DNA of 64,000 bases from UBA7672 sp965279205. Lineage in GTDB: Bacteria; Pseudomonadota; Alphaproteobacteria; Caulobacterales; Hyphomonadaceae. The position numbers and the translations under genes were made by a program. The notes beneath the pieces were generated by a model. The model did not search any database, was not told the origin of the DNA, and was given only the letters and a program-made list of their open reading frames with translations. The stretch is from contig OZ257144.1 in NCBI GenBank assembly GCA_965279205.1, positions 4,120,855 to 4,184,854 on the forward strand, written 5' to 3'. This document shows positions 1 through 7,325 of the stretch, in pieces (the first letter of the stretch is position 1; every line of letters starts with the position of its first letter).

Positions 1-123
1 CTTGCGGCTTGCTGCGATCTGGAAGGGATCGACCGGGAGCTGACCCAGCAGCCCTTCGGTCCGAAGAAAGGCTTCTGCCTTTTGCTTGGCCATCTTCATG
101 CAAGAGGCCAACTTCGCGTTCAT
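1..123 (-). CDS. capP: CapP-like ImmA/IrrE family metallopeptidase (N-terminal fragment)
   Basis: Only the first 41 codons are present; the gene continues off the left end. It starts with ATG at 123, overlapping the TGA of the upstream HTH gene (ATGA), so the two are translationally coupled. The visible peptide has a helical start followed by LPVDPFQIAASRK, which resembles the N-terminal segment of ImmA/IrrE-type metallopeptidases. The zinc-binding HEXXH region would lie outside the window. CBASS operons are known to carry CapH (HTH repressor) and CapP (ImmA-like protease that cleaves CapH after DNA damage). The gene order here fits that pair, but family assignment rests on a short fragment plus context. 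Confidence 0.6.
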   Translation of the reverse strand, partial: MNAKLASCMKMAKQKAEAFLRTEGLLGQLPVDPFQIAASRK

Positions 124-479
124 TGTTCGGCGCCGCCATCGGGTTTCGTCCGATTGGCCAGCATCTGCATGAAGTCGCGAGCTAGCTCGCGATCCTTCGC
201 TGAGAGTTTGCCGACATCGCGGTAAAGCGGATCGCCCGCCTCAGCGAGGCCTGGATTGTCCACCCGGCCGATCAAGTAGTCGGTCGTGACCTGAAGCGCG
301 GACGCCAGCCTGCTCAACGTATCGAACGAGGGCTTGCGGGAGGCGGACTCGAAATGGGCAATCGAACTGGGCGGCATTCCGGCCACTTCGGCCAGCTTGG
401 CTTGATTCCAGCCGCGCAGATCCCGGGCCTCGCGGAGGCGCTTCGGGAACATTTCTGTAGGTGCCGGTTGTTCGATCAT
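120..479 (-). CDS. capH: CapH-like XRE-family transcriptional repressor
   Basis: A 119-residue protein with an N-terminal Cro/cI-type helix-turn-helix at about residues 13–70 (FPKRLREARDLRGWNQAKLA, then SSIAHFESASRKPSFDTL). A short C-terminal helical region (LSAKDRELARDFMQML) could serve in dimerisation or as a protease-sensitive segment. It is divergent from the CD-NTase gene and coupled to the ImmA-like gene downstream. The CapH/CapP pair is known to repress CBASS operons until CapP cleaves CapH, so this is inferred to repress the operon starting at 585 and its own transcription through the palindromes at 512–560. HTH identity is certain; the CapH role comes from context. Confidence 0.8.
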   Translation of the reverse strand: MIEQPAPTEMFPKRLREARDLRGWNQAKLAEVAGMPPSSIAHFESASRKPSFDTLSRLASALQVTTDYLIGRVDNPGLAEAGDPLYRDVGKLSAKDRELARDFMQMLANRTKPDGGAEQ

Positions 480-500
480 GTCGCCCTCGCCATATCGTAG

Positions 501-529
501 TTGACTCTCCCGACATTGTCATTAATAAT
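501..529 (+). promoter_or_regulatory. Candidate sigma-70 promoter of the CBASS operon
   Basis: TTGACT at 501–506 and AATAAT at 524–529 are separated by 17 bp, matching five of six consensus bases in each box. Transcription would start near 536, leaving a leader of about 50 nt before the ATG at 585. The region is clearly AT-rich compared with its surroundings. Confidence 0.55.
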
Positions 530-560
530 TCTAGACATGTTCTTATTGTCGAAGTCGACA
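512..560. promoter_or_regulatory. Palindromic operator-like sites between capH and the CD-NTase gene
   Basis: Two exact inverted repeats are visible: GACA-T-TGTC at 512–520, inside the promoter spacer, and TGTCGA-AG-TCGACA at 547–560, just downstream of the predicted start site. An imperfect one (AGACATGTTCT, 533–543) lies between them. All share GACA/TGTC half-sites. Their placement over and behind the promoter suits binding by the adjacent HTH repressor. This is inference from symmetry and position. Confidence 0.55.
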
Positions 561-584
561 TATTCAAGAGCTGGGCCGCGCAAC

Positions 585-1550
585 ATGGGCAAAGAACACG
601 TTAACCATTCCGATATCGTCCGCTTTGCGGACGAGCGCGTAAACCTGCCCAAAGACAAGGCGGATCAGTACCGCAAGCAGGCTGCGAGCGTGCGGGAACG
701 CCTGGAAAACTACCTCAAAGAGCACGACGACTTCTCGCTGAAGAAAATTCTTCTTTCCGGCAGTCTGGCGAAGGGCACTGCCCTCCGAACCCTGAACGAC
801 ATCGACATGGCCTGCTACATCAGCGGAGCCAACGCGCCGCATGAAATCCGCGCCTTGCTCAACTACCTCACCGAGCGCCTCCGTAGGGCATTCCCGAACT
901 TCTCCCCCGATCAGGTAACGCCCAACGAGTTCAGCGTCACCGTGTCGTTTCGAGGCAGCGGCCTCGACGTTGATGTCGTCCCGATTCTCTACGACGGCGA
1001 TCCGGACTGGTACGGCAACCTCGTCAGCCAGGAGGACGGCTCGTTCCTCGCTACCTGCATCCCGCGCCATCTCGAGTTCATCCGCGAGCGCAAGGCGCAG
1101 TCGCCGGTGCACTTCGCGCAGGTCGCCCGCCTTATCAAGTTCTGGTCTGGGCGAATGAAGCTGGAGCGCGAGGGGTTTCGCTTCAAAAGCTTCATGGTCG
1201 AGCTGGTACTGGCGCATCTTTCCGACAAGGGCTTCGATTTCTCCGACTATCCCGAAGCGATGCAGCACTTCTTCACGTACATCGTCCGGAGCGGTCTGCG
1301 CGAGCAGATCGTGTTCGACGACTATTACTATCCCTCAGCTGTCGGGGCCTTTCCCAATCCCGTCCGCATCATTGACCCCGTCAATCCCAAGAACAACGTC
1401 GCGCGCCTCTACACGCGCGAGCAGGTGAACATCATCGTGGATGCCGCCAACGATGCGGGCGATGCGATCGACTCAGCGCTTCATGCGCCGACCAAGGGGG
1501 AGACTGTCCGTTATTGGCAGAAGATTTTTGGACCAACCTTTTCCCCCTGA
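585..1550 (+). CDS. CBASS CD-NTase (cyclic oligonucleotide synthase)
   Basis: A 321-residue nucleotidyltransferase of the OAS/cGAS-like superfamily. The signature is GS at 59–60 (LSGSLAKGTA), then D72-x-D74 (NDIDM), with a third acidic residue at D130 in LDVDVVPIL. A C-terminal helical region typical of CD-NTases follows. The start at 585 (MGKEHVNHSDI) is preferred. A longer in-frame reading from TTG at 501 would put coding sequence over the promoter and palindromes. CD-NTases make cyclic di- or trinucleotides on phage infection. HORMA/TRIP13-linked enzymes of the CdnC/CdnD clades are activated by closed HORMA protein, but the clade and product cannot be read from the sequence. The HORMA gene follows after 6 bp. 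Confidence 0.9.
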   Translation: MGKEHVNHSDIVRFADERVNLPKDKADQYRKQAASVRERLENYLKEHDDFSLKKILLSGSLAKGTALRTLNDIDMACYISGANAPHEIRALLNYLTERLRRAFPNFSPDQVTPNEFSVTVSFRGSGLDVDVVPILYDGDPDWYGNLVSQEDGSFLATCIPRHLEFIRERKAQSPVHFAQVARLIKFWSGRMKLEREGFRFKSFMVELVLAHLSDKGFDFSDYPEAMQHFFTYIVRSGLREQIVFDDYYYPSAVGAFPNPVRIIDPVNPKNNVARLYTREQVNIIVDAANDAGDAIDSALHAPTKGETVRYWQKIFGPTFSP

Positions 1551-1556
1551 GACACC

Positions 1557-2075
1557 ATGAGCAGTTTTTCCTACACCGCACCCGAGTCTGAGTCCTTCTC
1601 CTACACCGACGCCAAGCATATGGCGGCGAAGATGGCGGCGGACCTCAAGCGCATGCAGCGCTTCTACGGGCACCCTACGGACCTGCAAATCTACCAGTAT
1701 GAGGCCGAGGCGATCGCGCTGCTCAAGGCAGGGTACTTCGGAACGCTAACAGTGGGCTTCAAGCGGAACGGCCAGTGGATCGAGCCGACTCTGCGCTACA
1801 CCGCCCGCGACCTGGCAGGCATGAGCGCGAACGATGATGACCCCGGCAAGATCACCGCGAACGCGGACGTCAGCGGCGCCACTTTTTACAACTACCTCGT
1901 GTACAGCCCGAAATGGGACCGCGAGCCGCAGCACGTGCGCGACGAGTTTGAGAAGAGCCTTCCATTCTCGCGCACGCATTGCGCCGAGCCGACGGTGAAT
2001 GGCCGCCTTGTCGAGGATAAAACCTACTCCCGGGGCGGCGTCGTCCTCTACCGCGCCAGCGTGAGGAACTATTGA
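1557..2075 (+). CDS. cap7: Bacterial HORMA-domain protein, CBASS activator (Cap7)
   Basis: A 172-residue protein resembling bacterial HORMA family 1: an N-terminal strand and helix (FSYTDAKHMAAKMAADLKRM), a central beta region (GTLTVGFKRNGQWIEPTLRY) and a C-terminal safety-belt-like segment ending SRGGVVLYRASVRNY. In type III CBASS this protein binds a peptide, closes its safety belt around it, and docks on the CD-NTase to switch it on. The flanking CD-NTase and TRIP13-like genes make the assignment strong although HORMA sequences diverge widely. Its TGA overlaps the next ATG by one base (TGATG), so the HORMA protein and its remodelling ATPase are translationally coupled. Confidence 0.85.
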   Translation: MSSFSYTAPESESFSYTDAKHMAAKMAADLKRMQRFYGHPTDLQIYQYEAEAIALLKAGYFGTLTVGFKRNGQWIEPTLRYTARDLAGMSANDDDPGKITANADVSGATFYNYLVYSPKWDREPQHVRDEFEKSLPFSRTHCAEPTVNGRLVEDKTYSRGGVVLYRASVRNY

Positions 2076-3007
2076 TGCAGCCGACCCCGCTTGAGGCGCT
2101 GTTCGAGCGCAGGACTTCTTTCCCGGACTTCATTCCGCAGGAGAGGCTCGCGCGTCTCGTTGGACTGGACGATCAGAAATCGCGGCTCACAAAGGTCCTC
2201 GCCACGCTCGTCAACCCTAGTGGTCTGGAAGCGTGGGCGAAAAAGAATCATCCGCGGGCTTCGGCTCTGATTTCTTCCGTTCGCAGCAGGCCGCCGCTTG
2301 TAGTGCTGGCGGGTGATGTCGGCTCGGGCAAGACGGAACTTGCCGAGACCATTGGCGATGCCGTTGCCCGTCAGGAGGGCGTGGAGATCACGCTTTTGCC
2401 GATGAGTCTTTCGGCGCGTGGCCAGGGCCGCGTCGGCGAAATGACTCAGCTCATCTCGCAGGCCTTTGACTACACTGTTTCCGAAGCGTCGAAACTTGTG
2501 GCCGGCGGAGGCCGCTCCCGCGGCGCCATTATCCTCCTGGTCGATGAAGCTGACGCGCTTGCCCAATCGCGTGAAGCCGCGCAGATGCACCATGAGGACC
2601 GCGCTGGCGTGAACGCATTCATCCGCGGCGTGGATCGTCTCGGGAACGGCAAGCTCCCTGCCGCGGTCATCATGTGTACGAACAGGCTCGGCGCGCTCGA
2701 CCCTGCGGTGAAACGCCGGGCGGCAGAAATCCTCTCCTTCGAAAGGCCGAACGACGTTCAGCGCAGGGCAGTGCTGAACTCGCTGGGGGAACTCGGCTTC
2801 ACTGCGGGACAGATTGAGCAGCTGGTGCAGGCGACAGGCCCAACAGGCGGTCGTGACTACGGCTTTACCTTCTCCGACCTAACGCAGCGCTTGCTACCGG
2901 GCATTGTGCTGGATGCCTATCCGGCCCGGCCCGTTGAACCCGCTCGCGCCCTGGAGATTGCCCGCAGAACAATCCCGACGCCGCCATTTCGGGAACCGAA
3001 GGTGTAA
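2075..3007 (+). CDS. cap6: TRIP13/Pch2-like AAA+ ATPase (Cap6)
   Basis: A 310-residue AAA+ ATPase with Walker A GDVGSGKTE, Walker B ILLVDEADAL, and a sensor/arginine-finger region (CTNRLGALDPAVKRRA). The start is the ATG at 2075 inside the HORMA stop; the TTG three bases earlier is less likely. In type III CBASS the TRIP13-like ring disassembles the active HORMA–CD-NTase complex, acting as a timer or brake. The N-terminal ~70 residues should recognise HORMA. The effector gene follows after 8 bp. Confidence 0.9.
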   Translation: MQPTPLEALFERRTSFPDFIPQERLARLVGLDDQKSRLTKVLATLVNPSGLEAWAKKNHPRASALISSVRSRPPLVVLAGDVGSGKTELAETIGDAVARQEGVEITLLPMSLSARGQGRVGEMTQLISQAFDYTVSEASKLVAGGGRSRGAIILLVDEADALAQSREAAQMHHEDRAGVNAFIRGVDRLGNGKLPAAVIMCTNRLGALDPAVKRRAAEILSFERPNDVQRRAVLNSLGELGFTAGQIEQLVQATGPTGGRDYGFTFSDLTQRLLPGIVLDAYPARPVEPARALEIARRTIPTPPFREPKV

Positions 3008-3015
3008 GCAGGCGC

Positions 3016-4257
3016 ATGACGACGAACCCGAGAGGACGTTGCTTCATTTCCTACAGGCGGCTTCCCCATCGGGTTGCCGAAGCGGTCGCTGTCCGAAACG
3101 CATTGCGCGACCGCGGCGTGCCGACCTGGCGGGATCTGGATGATCTCGTGGATGAGCCGACTGAGCAGGAACTTGTCCAGGTCATTCGCAATCCGGATAC
3201 GGCTGGAGCGGTCATTCTTGCCTGCGCAGAGACCTCTTCATCAGCGATGGTCCAGAAGGTTGAGCTGCCGGAGATATTTGCGCGTCAGGCCCGCAAGGAT
3301 GGCTTTCAGATCAAGCCCGTCCTGATCGGGCTCGACTACGCGTCGGCTGACAAGGCGATGGGTTCCCCTGCCGGATTTCAGGACCTCGGCAACTGGAATC
3401 TCACGCGGATCGCTGGGGACACCCTCACCGGCGAGGATGTGCGCGCCGTCGCCAACGGCGTGCTCAAGCAGCGCTTGCAGGCAATCGCATCGGTCGGCGG
3501 AAACGATCAGCTCCGCGCCGGCCTTTTCACTCGGCGGATCGAAGGCAGCCTCGGTCTGGATCTGCGGCATGATTTTTCCAGTTATTTCGAGGGCCGAACG
3601 CCGCAAGCCGGTGCTTTTGAGGTAATCGAGCGCGCTCTTCATGATGCGGCTTCCCTGATCCTGGCGACGGGCTCATCCAAAAAAATCCTATGCGAGGGCG
3701 CAGCCTCGCTTTCAGCGGCCGCTCTTTTTGGTGCGATTTTTTCTCCGCTTGCAGGGTTTAAGGTGAGCTGGACTCAAGCGCTTGCTGGTCATGCTGCCGA
3801 AGGCTGGTCACTGGCTTCGCCGCGTGGAACGCGCCCCTTGAGCTTGAAGACAACACGAGGAAATCTGCAATCGAATGCGATCGTTCTTGCTCTCGGGGTC
3901 AATGCCGCAATCGAACCCGCCGTCGCCGACTATCTGCGCGCGCAGGGCATCGATCCGAGAGCCTGTGTCTATGCCGAACCTGAAGGAGGACCGCTACGTC
4001 AAGGCGAGGCGCTTTCAAGCGGAGACGGATTGAACTTCGTGCTTCAAGCGGCCGATGCTCTACGCGACCTGAAGGATCAGCTCAGACTGCGGACAGCGGA
4101 AGTGCACGTCTTTCTCGCATGTCCGCTCGCCATGGCGATGCTGCTAGGCCAGAAGCTGAACACGTTCACCAAATGCTACCTGTACGAGCATGTGCCAGAT
4201 CAGACTGCCCCGTACATGATGGTGCACGGGTTCAATCCATCATCATTTTCCTATTGA
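3016..4257 (+). CDS. cap12: TIR-SAVED effector (Cap12-like NADase)
   Basis: A 413-residue, two-domain protein. Residues ~7–130 form a TIR domain (CFISYRRLPHRVAEAVAVRN; PTWRDLDDLVDEPTEQEL), with E83 in KVELPEIF as the likely catalytic glutamate. Residues ~175–413 match a SAVED domain (LGLDLRHDFSSYFEGR; VHVFLACPLAMAMLLGQKL; CYLYEH near the end). In known TIR-SAVED effectors the SAVED domain binds the cyclic oligonucleotide, polymerises, and activates the TIR domain to destroy NAD+. This makes the locus an abortive-infection CBASS whose killing step is NAD+ depletion. It is the fourth gene of the operon; the next starts 13 bp downstream. Confidence 0.9.
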   Translation: MTTNPRGRCFISYRRLPHRVAEAVAVRNALRDRGVPTWRDLDDLVDEPTEQELVQVIRNPDTAGAVILACAETSSSAMVQKVELPEIFARQARKDGFQIKPVLIGLDYASADKAMGSPAGFQDLGNWNLTRIAGDTLTGEDVRAVANGVLKQRLQAIASVGGNDQLRAGLFTRRIEGSLGLDLRHDFSSYFEGRTPQAGAFEVIERALHDAASLILATGSSKKILCEGAASLSAAALFGAIFSPLAGFKVSWTQALAGHAAEGWSLASPRGTRPLSLKTTRGNLQSNAIVLALGVNAAIEPAVADYLRAQGIDPRACVYAEPEGGPLRQGEALSSGDGLNFVLQAADALRDLKDQLRLRTAEVHVFLACPLAMAMLLGQKLNTFTKCYLYEHVPDQTAPYMMVHGFNPSSFSY

Positions 4258-4270
4258 GCAGGCTTTAGCC

Positions 4271-4837
4271 ATGAGCCGTATCAACAAAACCCAACGGCAT
4301 GTCGGCCCCATCGAGTTGACAGCAAAGGAAAGCGAAATCGTATCCCGGATCAACTTCAACCCAACTGGCCGGGAGGGCCCTGACCTGATGGACCGAAACG
4401 GCGATGCGGTTTGTAGCCTCGTTGAAGCTCTCTCCGCGCGCCAAGCTATCCCTCAGCACAGGCAGCGCTTCTTCACCGACCCCGACTTTAATCCAGGTGG
4501 GCGCGGCAAATCGGCAAGGCAAATTTTTGAGTCGAATGGCTGCAGGGGAGAAGACATCCTGCGCCACAATCATTTCCTGAAGTTCCTTCGCTATATGATC
4601 TACGGCGCAGACCTGCCAGCTTCTGTCGTGAACGGCCTGCGGCAAGCAGTCGAGGACTGCGGGCAAGTCACGTCCAGCGACATCGGACCTCTCGTGAGTG
4701 CGGCGCGCCGACTCGCGCGCGCGCACTTCGGGCGCCCGGCCGAAGCGAGCGAAGATTTTTACATGCTTGCGCTGGATCTAGGGCTTGATCCGGCTACAGC
4801 CCTTCAATTCCGAAATTCCGTGCGAGCGATCCGGTAG
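4271..4837 (+). CDS. Unrecognised 188-residue helical protein in the CBASS operon
   Basis: I do not recognise this family with confidence. The protein is soluble, without signal peptide or membrane segment, and mostly helical by eye. Notable stretches are SARQIFESNGCRGEDILRH, HFLKFLRYMIYGADLP, and a C-terminal helical part with EDFYMLALDLGLDPATALQF. It lies 13 bp after the TIR-SAVED gene and 12 bp before the DUF3800 gene, same strand, so it belongs to the same transcription unit. It may be a partner of the two genes after it rather than of CBASS. No catalytic motif is visible. Confidence 0.75.
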   Translation: MSRINKTQRHVGPIELTAKESEIVSRINFNPTGREGPDLMDRNGDAVCSLVEALSARQAIPQHRQRFFTDPDFNPGGRGKSARQIFESNGCRGEDILRHNHFLKFLRYMIYGADLPASVVNGLRQAVEDCGQVTSSDIGPLVSAARRLARAHFGRPAEASEDFYMLALDLGLDPATALQFRNSVRAIR

Positions 4838-4849
4838 AAGCGACGCTGC

Positions 4850-5941
4850 ATGCCAATCAAGACGCTTTTTTTCGATGAATCCGGCTTTACAGGTTACAAC
4901 CTGCTCGATCCCTCACAGCCGATCTTTGTCGTTGCGAGTTCAGACCTTGAGCCGGCGGCGGCGGAGGACATTTTGCGGCAGTCCTTTCCCAAGTACCGCG
5001 GCGACGAGTTCAAATTCACGAACATCTGGAGGACCAACAATAGGGGTGGCCTGATCGAGTTCGGAAGAAATGCGAAGGCACTGGAGAAGAGCGCGTTCGC
5101 CTGGATGACCGACAAGCGCTTTGCCGTGCTGACGAAGATGGTCGACTTTCTGATCGAGCCACAAACGACGGCGGCGGGGTACGATTTCTATGCCGATGGG
5201 TATTGCTGGAAATACGCCAACTACATCCACTACGGTCTAACCGAGTTCGGGACCCCTGAACTCTACGAAAGCCTCGTCACAGGTTACCAAGCCTTCAGCC
5301 GAAAACCCTCGCGTGAAACGCTTCTCCAGCTTCAGGTGGGGCTCCGCACGATGGCGGAGAGCATTGAAGGGCCGCACCAGCTCTTCCTTGAGCAGATGGC
5401 GGACGGCGCGGAGATGTTCGAGCGCTTTTCAGATTTGGACAATTTCGCCAGCTCGGACGAGCTGCATGTCACCAGCATGATCGCGACCGTCGCCCATTGG
5501 CGAAAGTTCTACAGCGAAGATTTCGCCGCCGTGCACGATGCCTCGGCCCATTTCTTCCGTCATCGCGAAACGTGGGAGAAAGTCACTGGGACGGGAGCGC
5601 CTGCCGGGTTGCATCAAAGCGGTGACGGCACCTCGGTCGAGTTTCCCCTCCGCGTGATCTCGACCCAGGCCGTCGACTCAAAGGACAATTCATCTGTGCA
5701 GTTTTGCGATGTCCTGGCGGGTCTTTTCGCCAAGCAGTTTAACAAGCGGATCGAGGGAGACGACCGGAAGCTTCTACAGGATGTTGTTGCGGCTGGATTG
5801 GGCGAGTTGCGCTTCAATGGCGTCCGCCCGAGTGCGGTTTTTCCGGATTTTCCGCCAAGGCGGCTCGATGGGCCCGACGCCGTCGATAAGATGCGCGAAG
5901 TCATTTTCCGGGTGAAGCCGGGGGGAAAATCAACCACGTGA
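4850..5941 (+). CDS. DUF3800 family protein (predicted RNase H-fold)
   Basis: A 363-residue protein whose start, FFDESGFTG (D9, E10), and later DSKDNSSVQFCDVLAGLFAK match the conserved acidic and Q-x-x-D-x-L-A motifs of DUF3800. That family is predicted to have an RNase H-like fold and often sits in mobile or defence regions, but its activity is poorly defined. Length is within the usual range. The gene is 12 bp after the preceding ORF, and its TGA overlaps the GTG start of the next gene by four bases, so it is coupled to the gene at 5938. A nuclease role is inference. Confidence 0.8.
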   Translation: MPIKTLFFDESGFTGYNLLDPSQPIFVVASSDLEPAAAEDILRQSFPKYRGDEFKFTNIWRTNNRGGLIEFGRNAKALEKSAFAWMTDKRFAVLTKMVDFLIEPQTTAAGYDFYADGYCWKYANYIHYGLTEFGTPELYESLVTGYQAFSRKPSRETLLQLQVGLRTMAESIEGPHQLFLEQMADGAEMFERFSDLDNFASSDELHVTSMIATVAHWRKFYSEDFAAVHDASAHFFRHRETWEKVTGTGAPAGLHQSGDGTSVEFPLRVISTQAVDSKDNSSVQFCDVLAGLFAKQFNKRIEGDDRKLLQDVVAAGLGELRFNGVRPSAVFPDFPPRRLDGPDAVDKMREVIFRVKPGGKSTT

Positions 5942-6788
5942 ATCCGGCTCCTAAACTTCTTGTGGCCGAACCTTCAGCGCGCCCCGCCGCGCCTGCTGAT
6001 GTCTGGAACTGGATGGACTACGCCGGATGGCGCGGCGTTATGTGGAACTTGCTCAGCGATGTCGTGGATGAAAGCGTGAAGAGCGCCTTCCTCGCCAGGC
6101 CACCAGAATACGTGGTTAGCGATGATCTGAGCTGGCTCGACGAAATCGTCCTCGCCGAGCACCAGATCGAGACCAACATCAAGACCTTGCTGGCTGAGCG
6201 GCTGGCAAAAAGGTTCAAGGCGTTTCGTGCCGCCCACGGCGCGCGCCCCATGGATGTCACCTCTTACTACAGGGGCGGTCTGCTTCCGCTGGTGCCGCAA
6301 ACTATTCACGACCTGGCCAACGAGATTTTTCTTGGCGGAGCCTTTCCAGAGCTATCTCAGGAAAACATGGATGAAGCCATTCGCAGCGTTGGGGCAGACC
6401 TTCGCGAGGGCCGCGTTTGGTTTGGCGGCAACGAAAAGATGCTCGTGGAGCATTGCGGACATTACATGCTTTACGGCAGCGAATACCTGATCGCGATTGC
6501 CGCGCATCTGGATGGTCCACGCGACTACCGTCAAGTACTGAAAAGTTCCGCCAACCAACGGTGTTCGTTTGCGACGTGCCGCTCTCACTCATCCGCCGTG
6601 ACATCATCGAGGCGCTAGCTGGAAAGGCGCTCGAGATGATCTTTCTGGACCTGCAGAAGGGTGACGAATTTGAAGAGTCGCCGTGGTACGAGGCTTCGTT
6701 CTGTATTCATGAGCCGCTTCCACCGAACTGCATCGTCGGCCACTATCATCCCGTGGTGAAGAGCGACCCGTTTGTGCGCTGGCAATAG
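5938..6788 (+). pseudogene. Frameshifted gene, possible ADP-ribosyltransferase-like protein
   Basis: Reading from GTG 5938 gives good coding sequence up to codon 201, then the frame ends in a non-coding-like tail at 6618. The coding signal resumes in the –1 frame and runs to a stop at 6788 (KFRQPTVFVCDVPLS… FVRWQ). The break falls in AAAA at 6541–6544; one more A would give a smooth 283-residue protein. Visible motifs are YYRGG (residues 110–114), GHYMLYGSEY (174–183) and a C-terminal VFVCDVPL strand. Together they recall the R…S-x-E pattern of ADP-ribosyltransferase folds, but this is only a by-eye resemblance. It could be a decayed gene, a sequencing error, or a –1 frameshifting site. Confidence 0.7.
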
Positions 6789-6956
6789 AGTCGCACGACG
6801 CATTCAAGCCGCATGTTGGGTCCTCTTACCTGTTTGGCGTGGCGCCGATCGGACGTCCGTACATAGGTCTACCGTAAAAAACAATCAGGGCACGCCGGCA
6901 GTCAGACCACTCGCCAGTCGACCAGATCGCGCACCTGCTGAATGTCGGATCGGGTT
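6789..6956. other. Intergenic region between the defence operon and the RHS locus
   Basis: The two flanking transcription units converge here. I see no gene, tRNA, direct repeat or clear terminator, and no integration scar. Confidence 0.5.
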
Positions 6957-7325
6957 TTAGCCGCGCTGGTTCTTTAGTTCCAGCTTGAGATTTTGCGGTA
7001 AGATACTTATCAGGCTCACCCCAGGCTCGTGAGGATACGGCATATTCTCAACAAATGATGCCGCTATCAAATGCCTGACACTAAGATTTCCATTGTCGAA
7101 ATTCTCACCAAGAAAATGAACGATACTGTCAATATTCACCGCCGATTCTTCTTGATCTGCTTGCGACAGCTTCAATTGCATATGACGCACGAGTGCCGCC
7201 AGAAAGAGATGGGGAAACAGCTCCCCGTAGCTTTCCCGCACGTCACGAGCAACTGCCGTTAGACTGGGAAAGCGATCCAGTATCTGTTGCACGAAGACAT
7301 CTTCACTTTCTCGCCAGGTGGTCAT
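6957..7325 (-). CDS. Predicted immunity protein for the RHS toxin (DUF7674-like)
   Basis: A 122-residue soluble acidic protein directly downstream of the RHS gene. The start is ATG 7325, which overlaps the RHS stop by one base (TGATG); an upstream in-frame start at 7343 would extend into the RHS frame. Features include ELFPHLFLAALVRHM and RHLIAASFVENMPYPHEPG, which resemble the DUF7674 family often found behind polymorphic toxins. Like the toxin tip it is AT-richer than the RHS body, as expected for a toxin/immunity cassette exchanged as a unit. The immunity role comes from position and family resemblance. Confidence 0.65.
   Translation of the reverse strand: MTTWRESEDVFVQQILDRFPSLTAVARDVRESYGELFPHLFLAALVRHMQLKLSQADQEESAVNIDSIVHFLGENFDNGNLSVRHLIAASFVENMPYPHEPGVSLISILPQNLKLELKNQRG

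Noticed and set aside
501..584. Extending the CD-NTase to a TTG start at 501.
   Set aside because: This would place coding sequence over the promoter boxes and both palindromes, and the extra residues (LSLIILDMFLL…) do not fit the family N-terminus.
1557..4257. The HORMA protein begins with SSFSYT and the TIR-SAVED protein ends in PSSFSY, hinting at a closure-peptide link.
   Set aside because: The HORMA segment is the normal first strand of the fold, and a five-residue low-complexity match is expected by chance.
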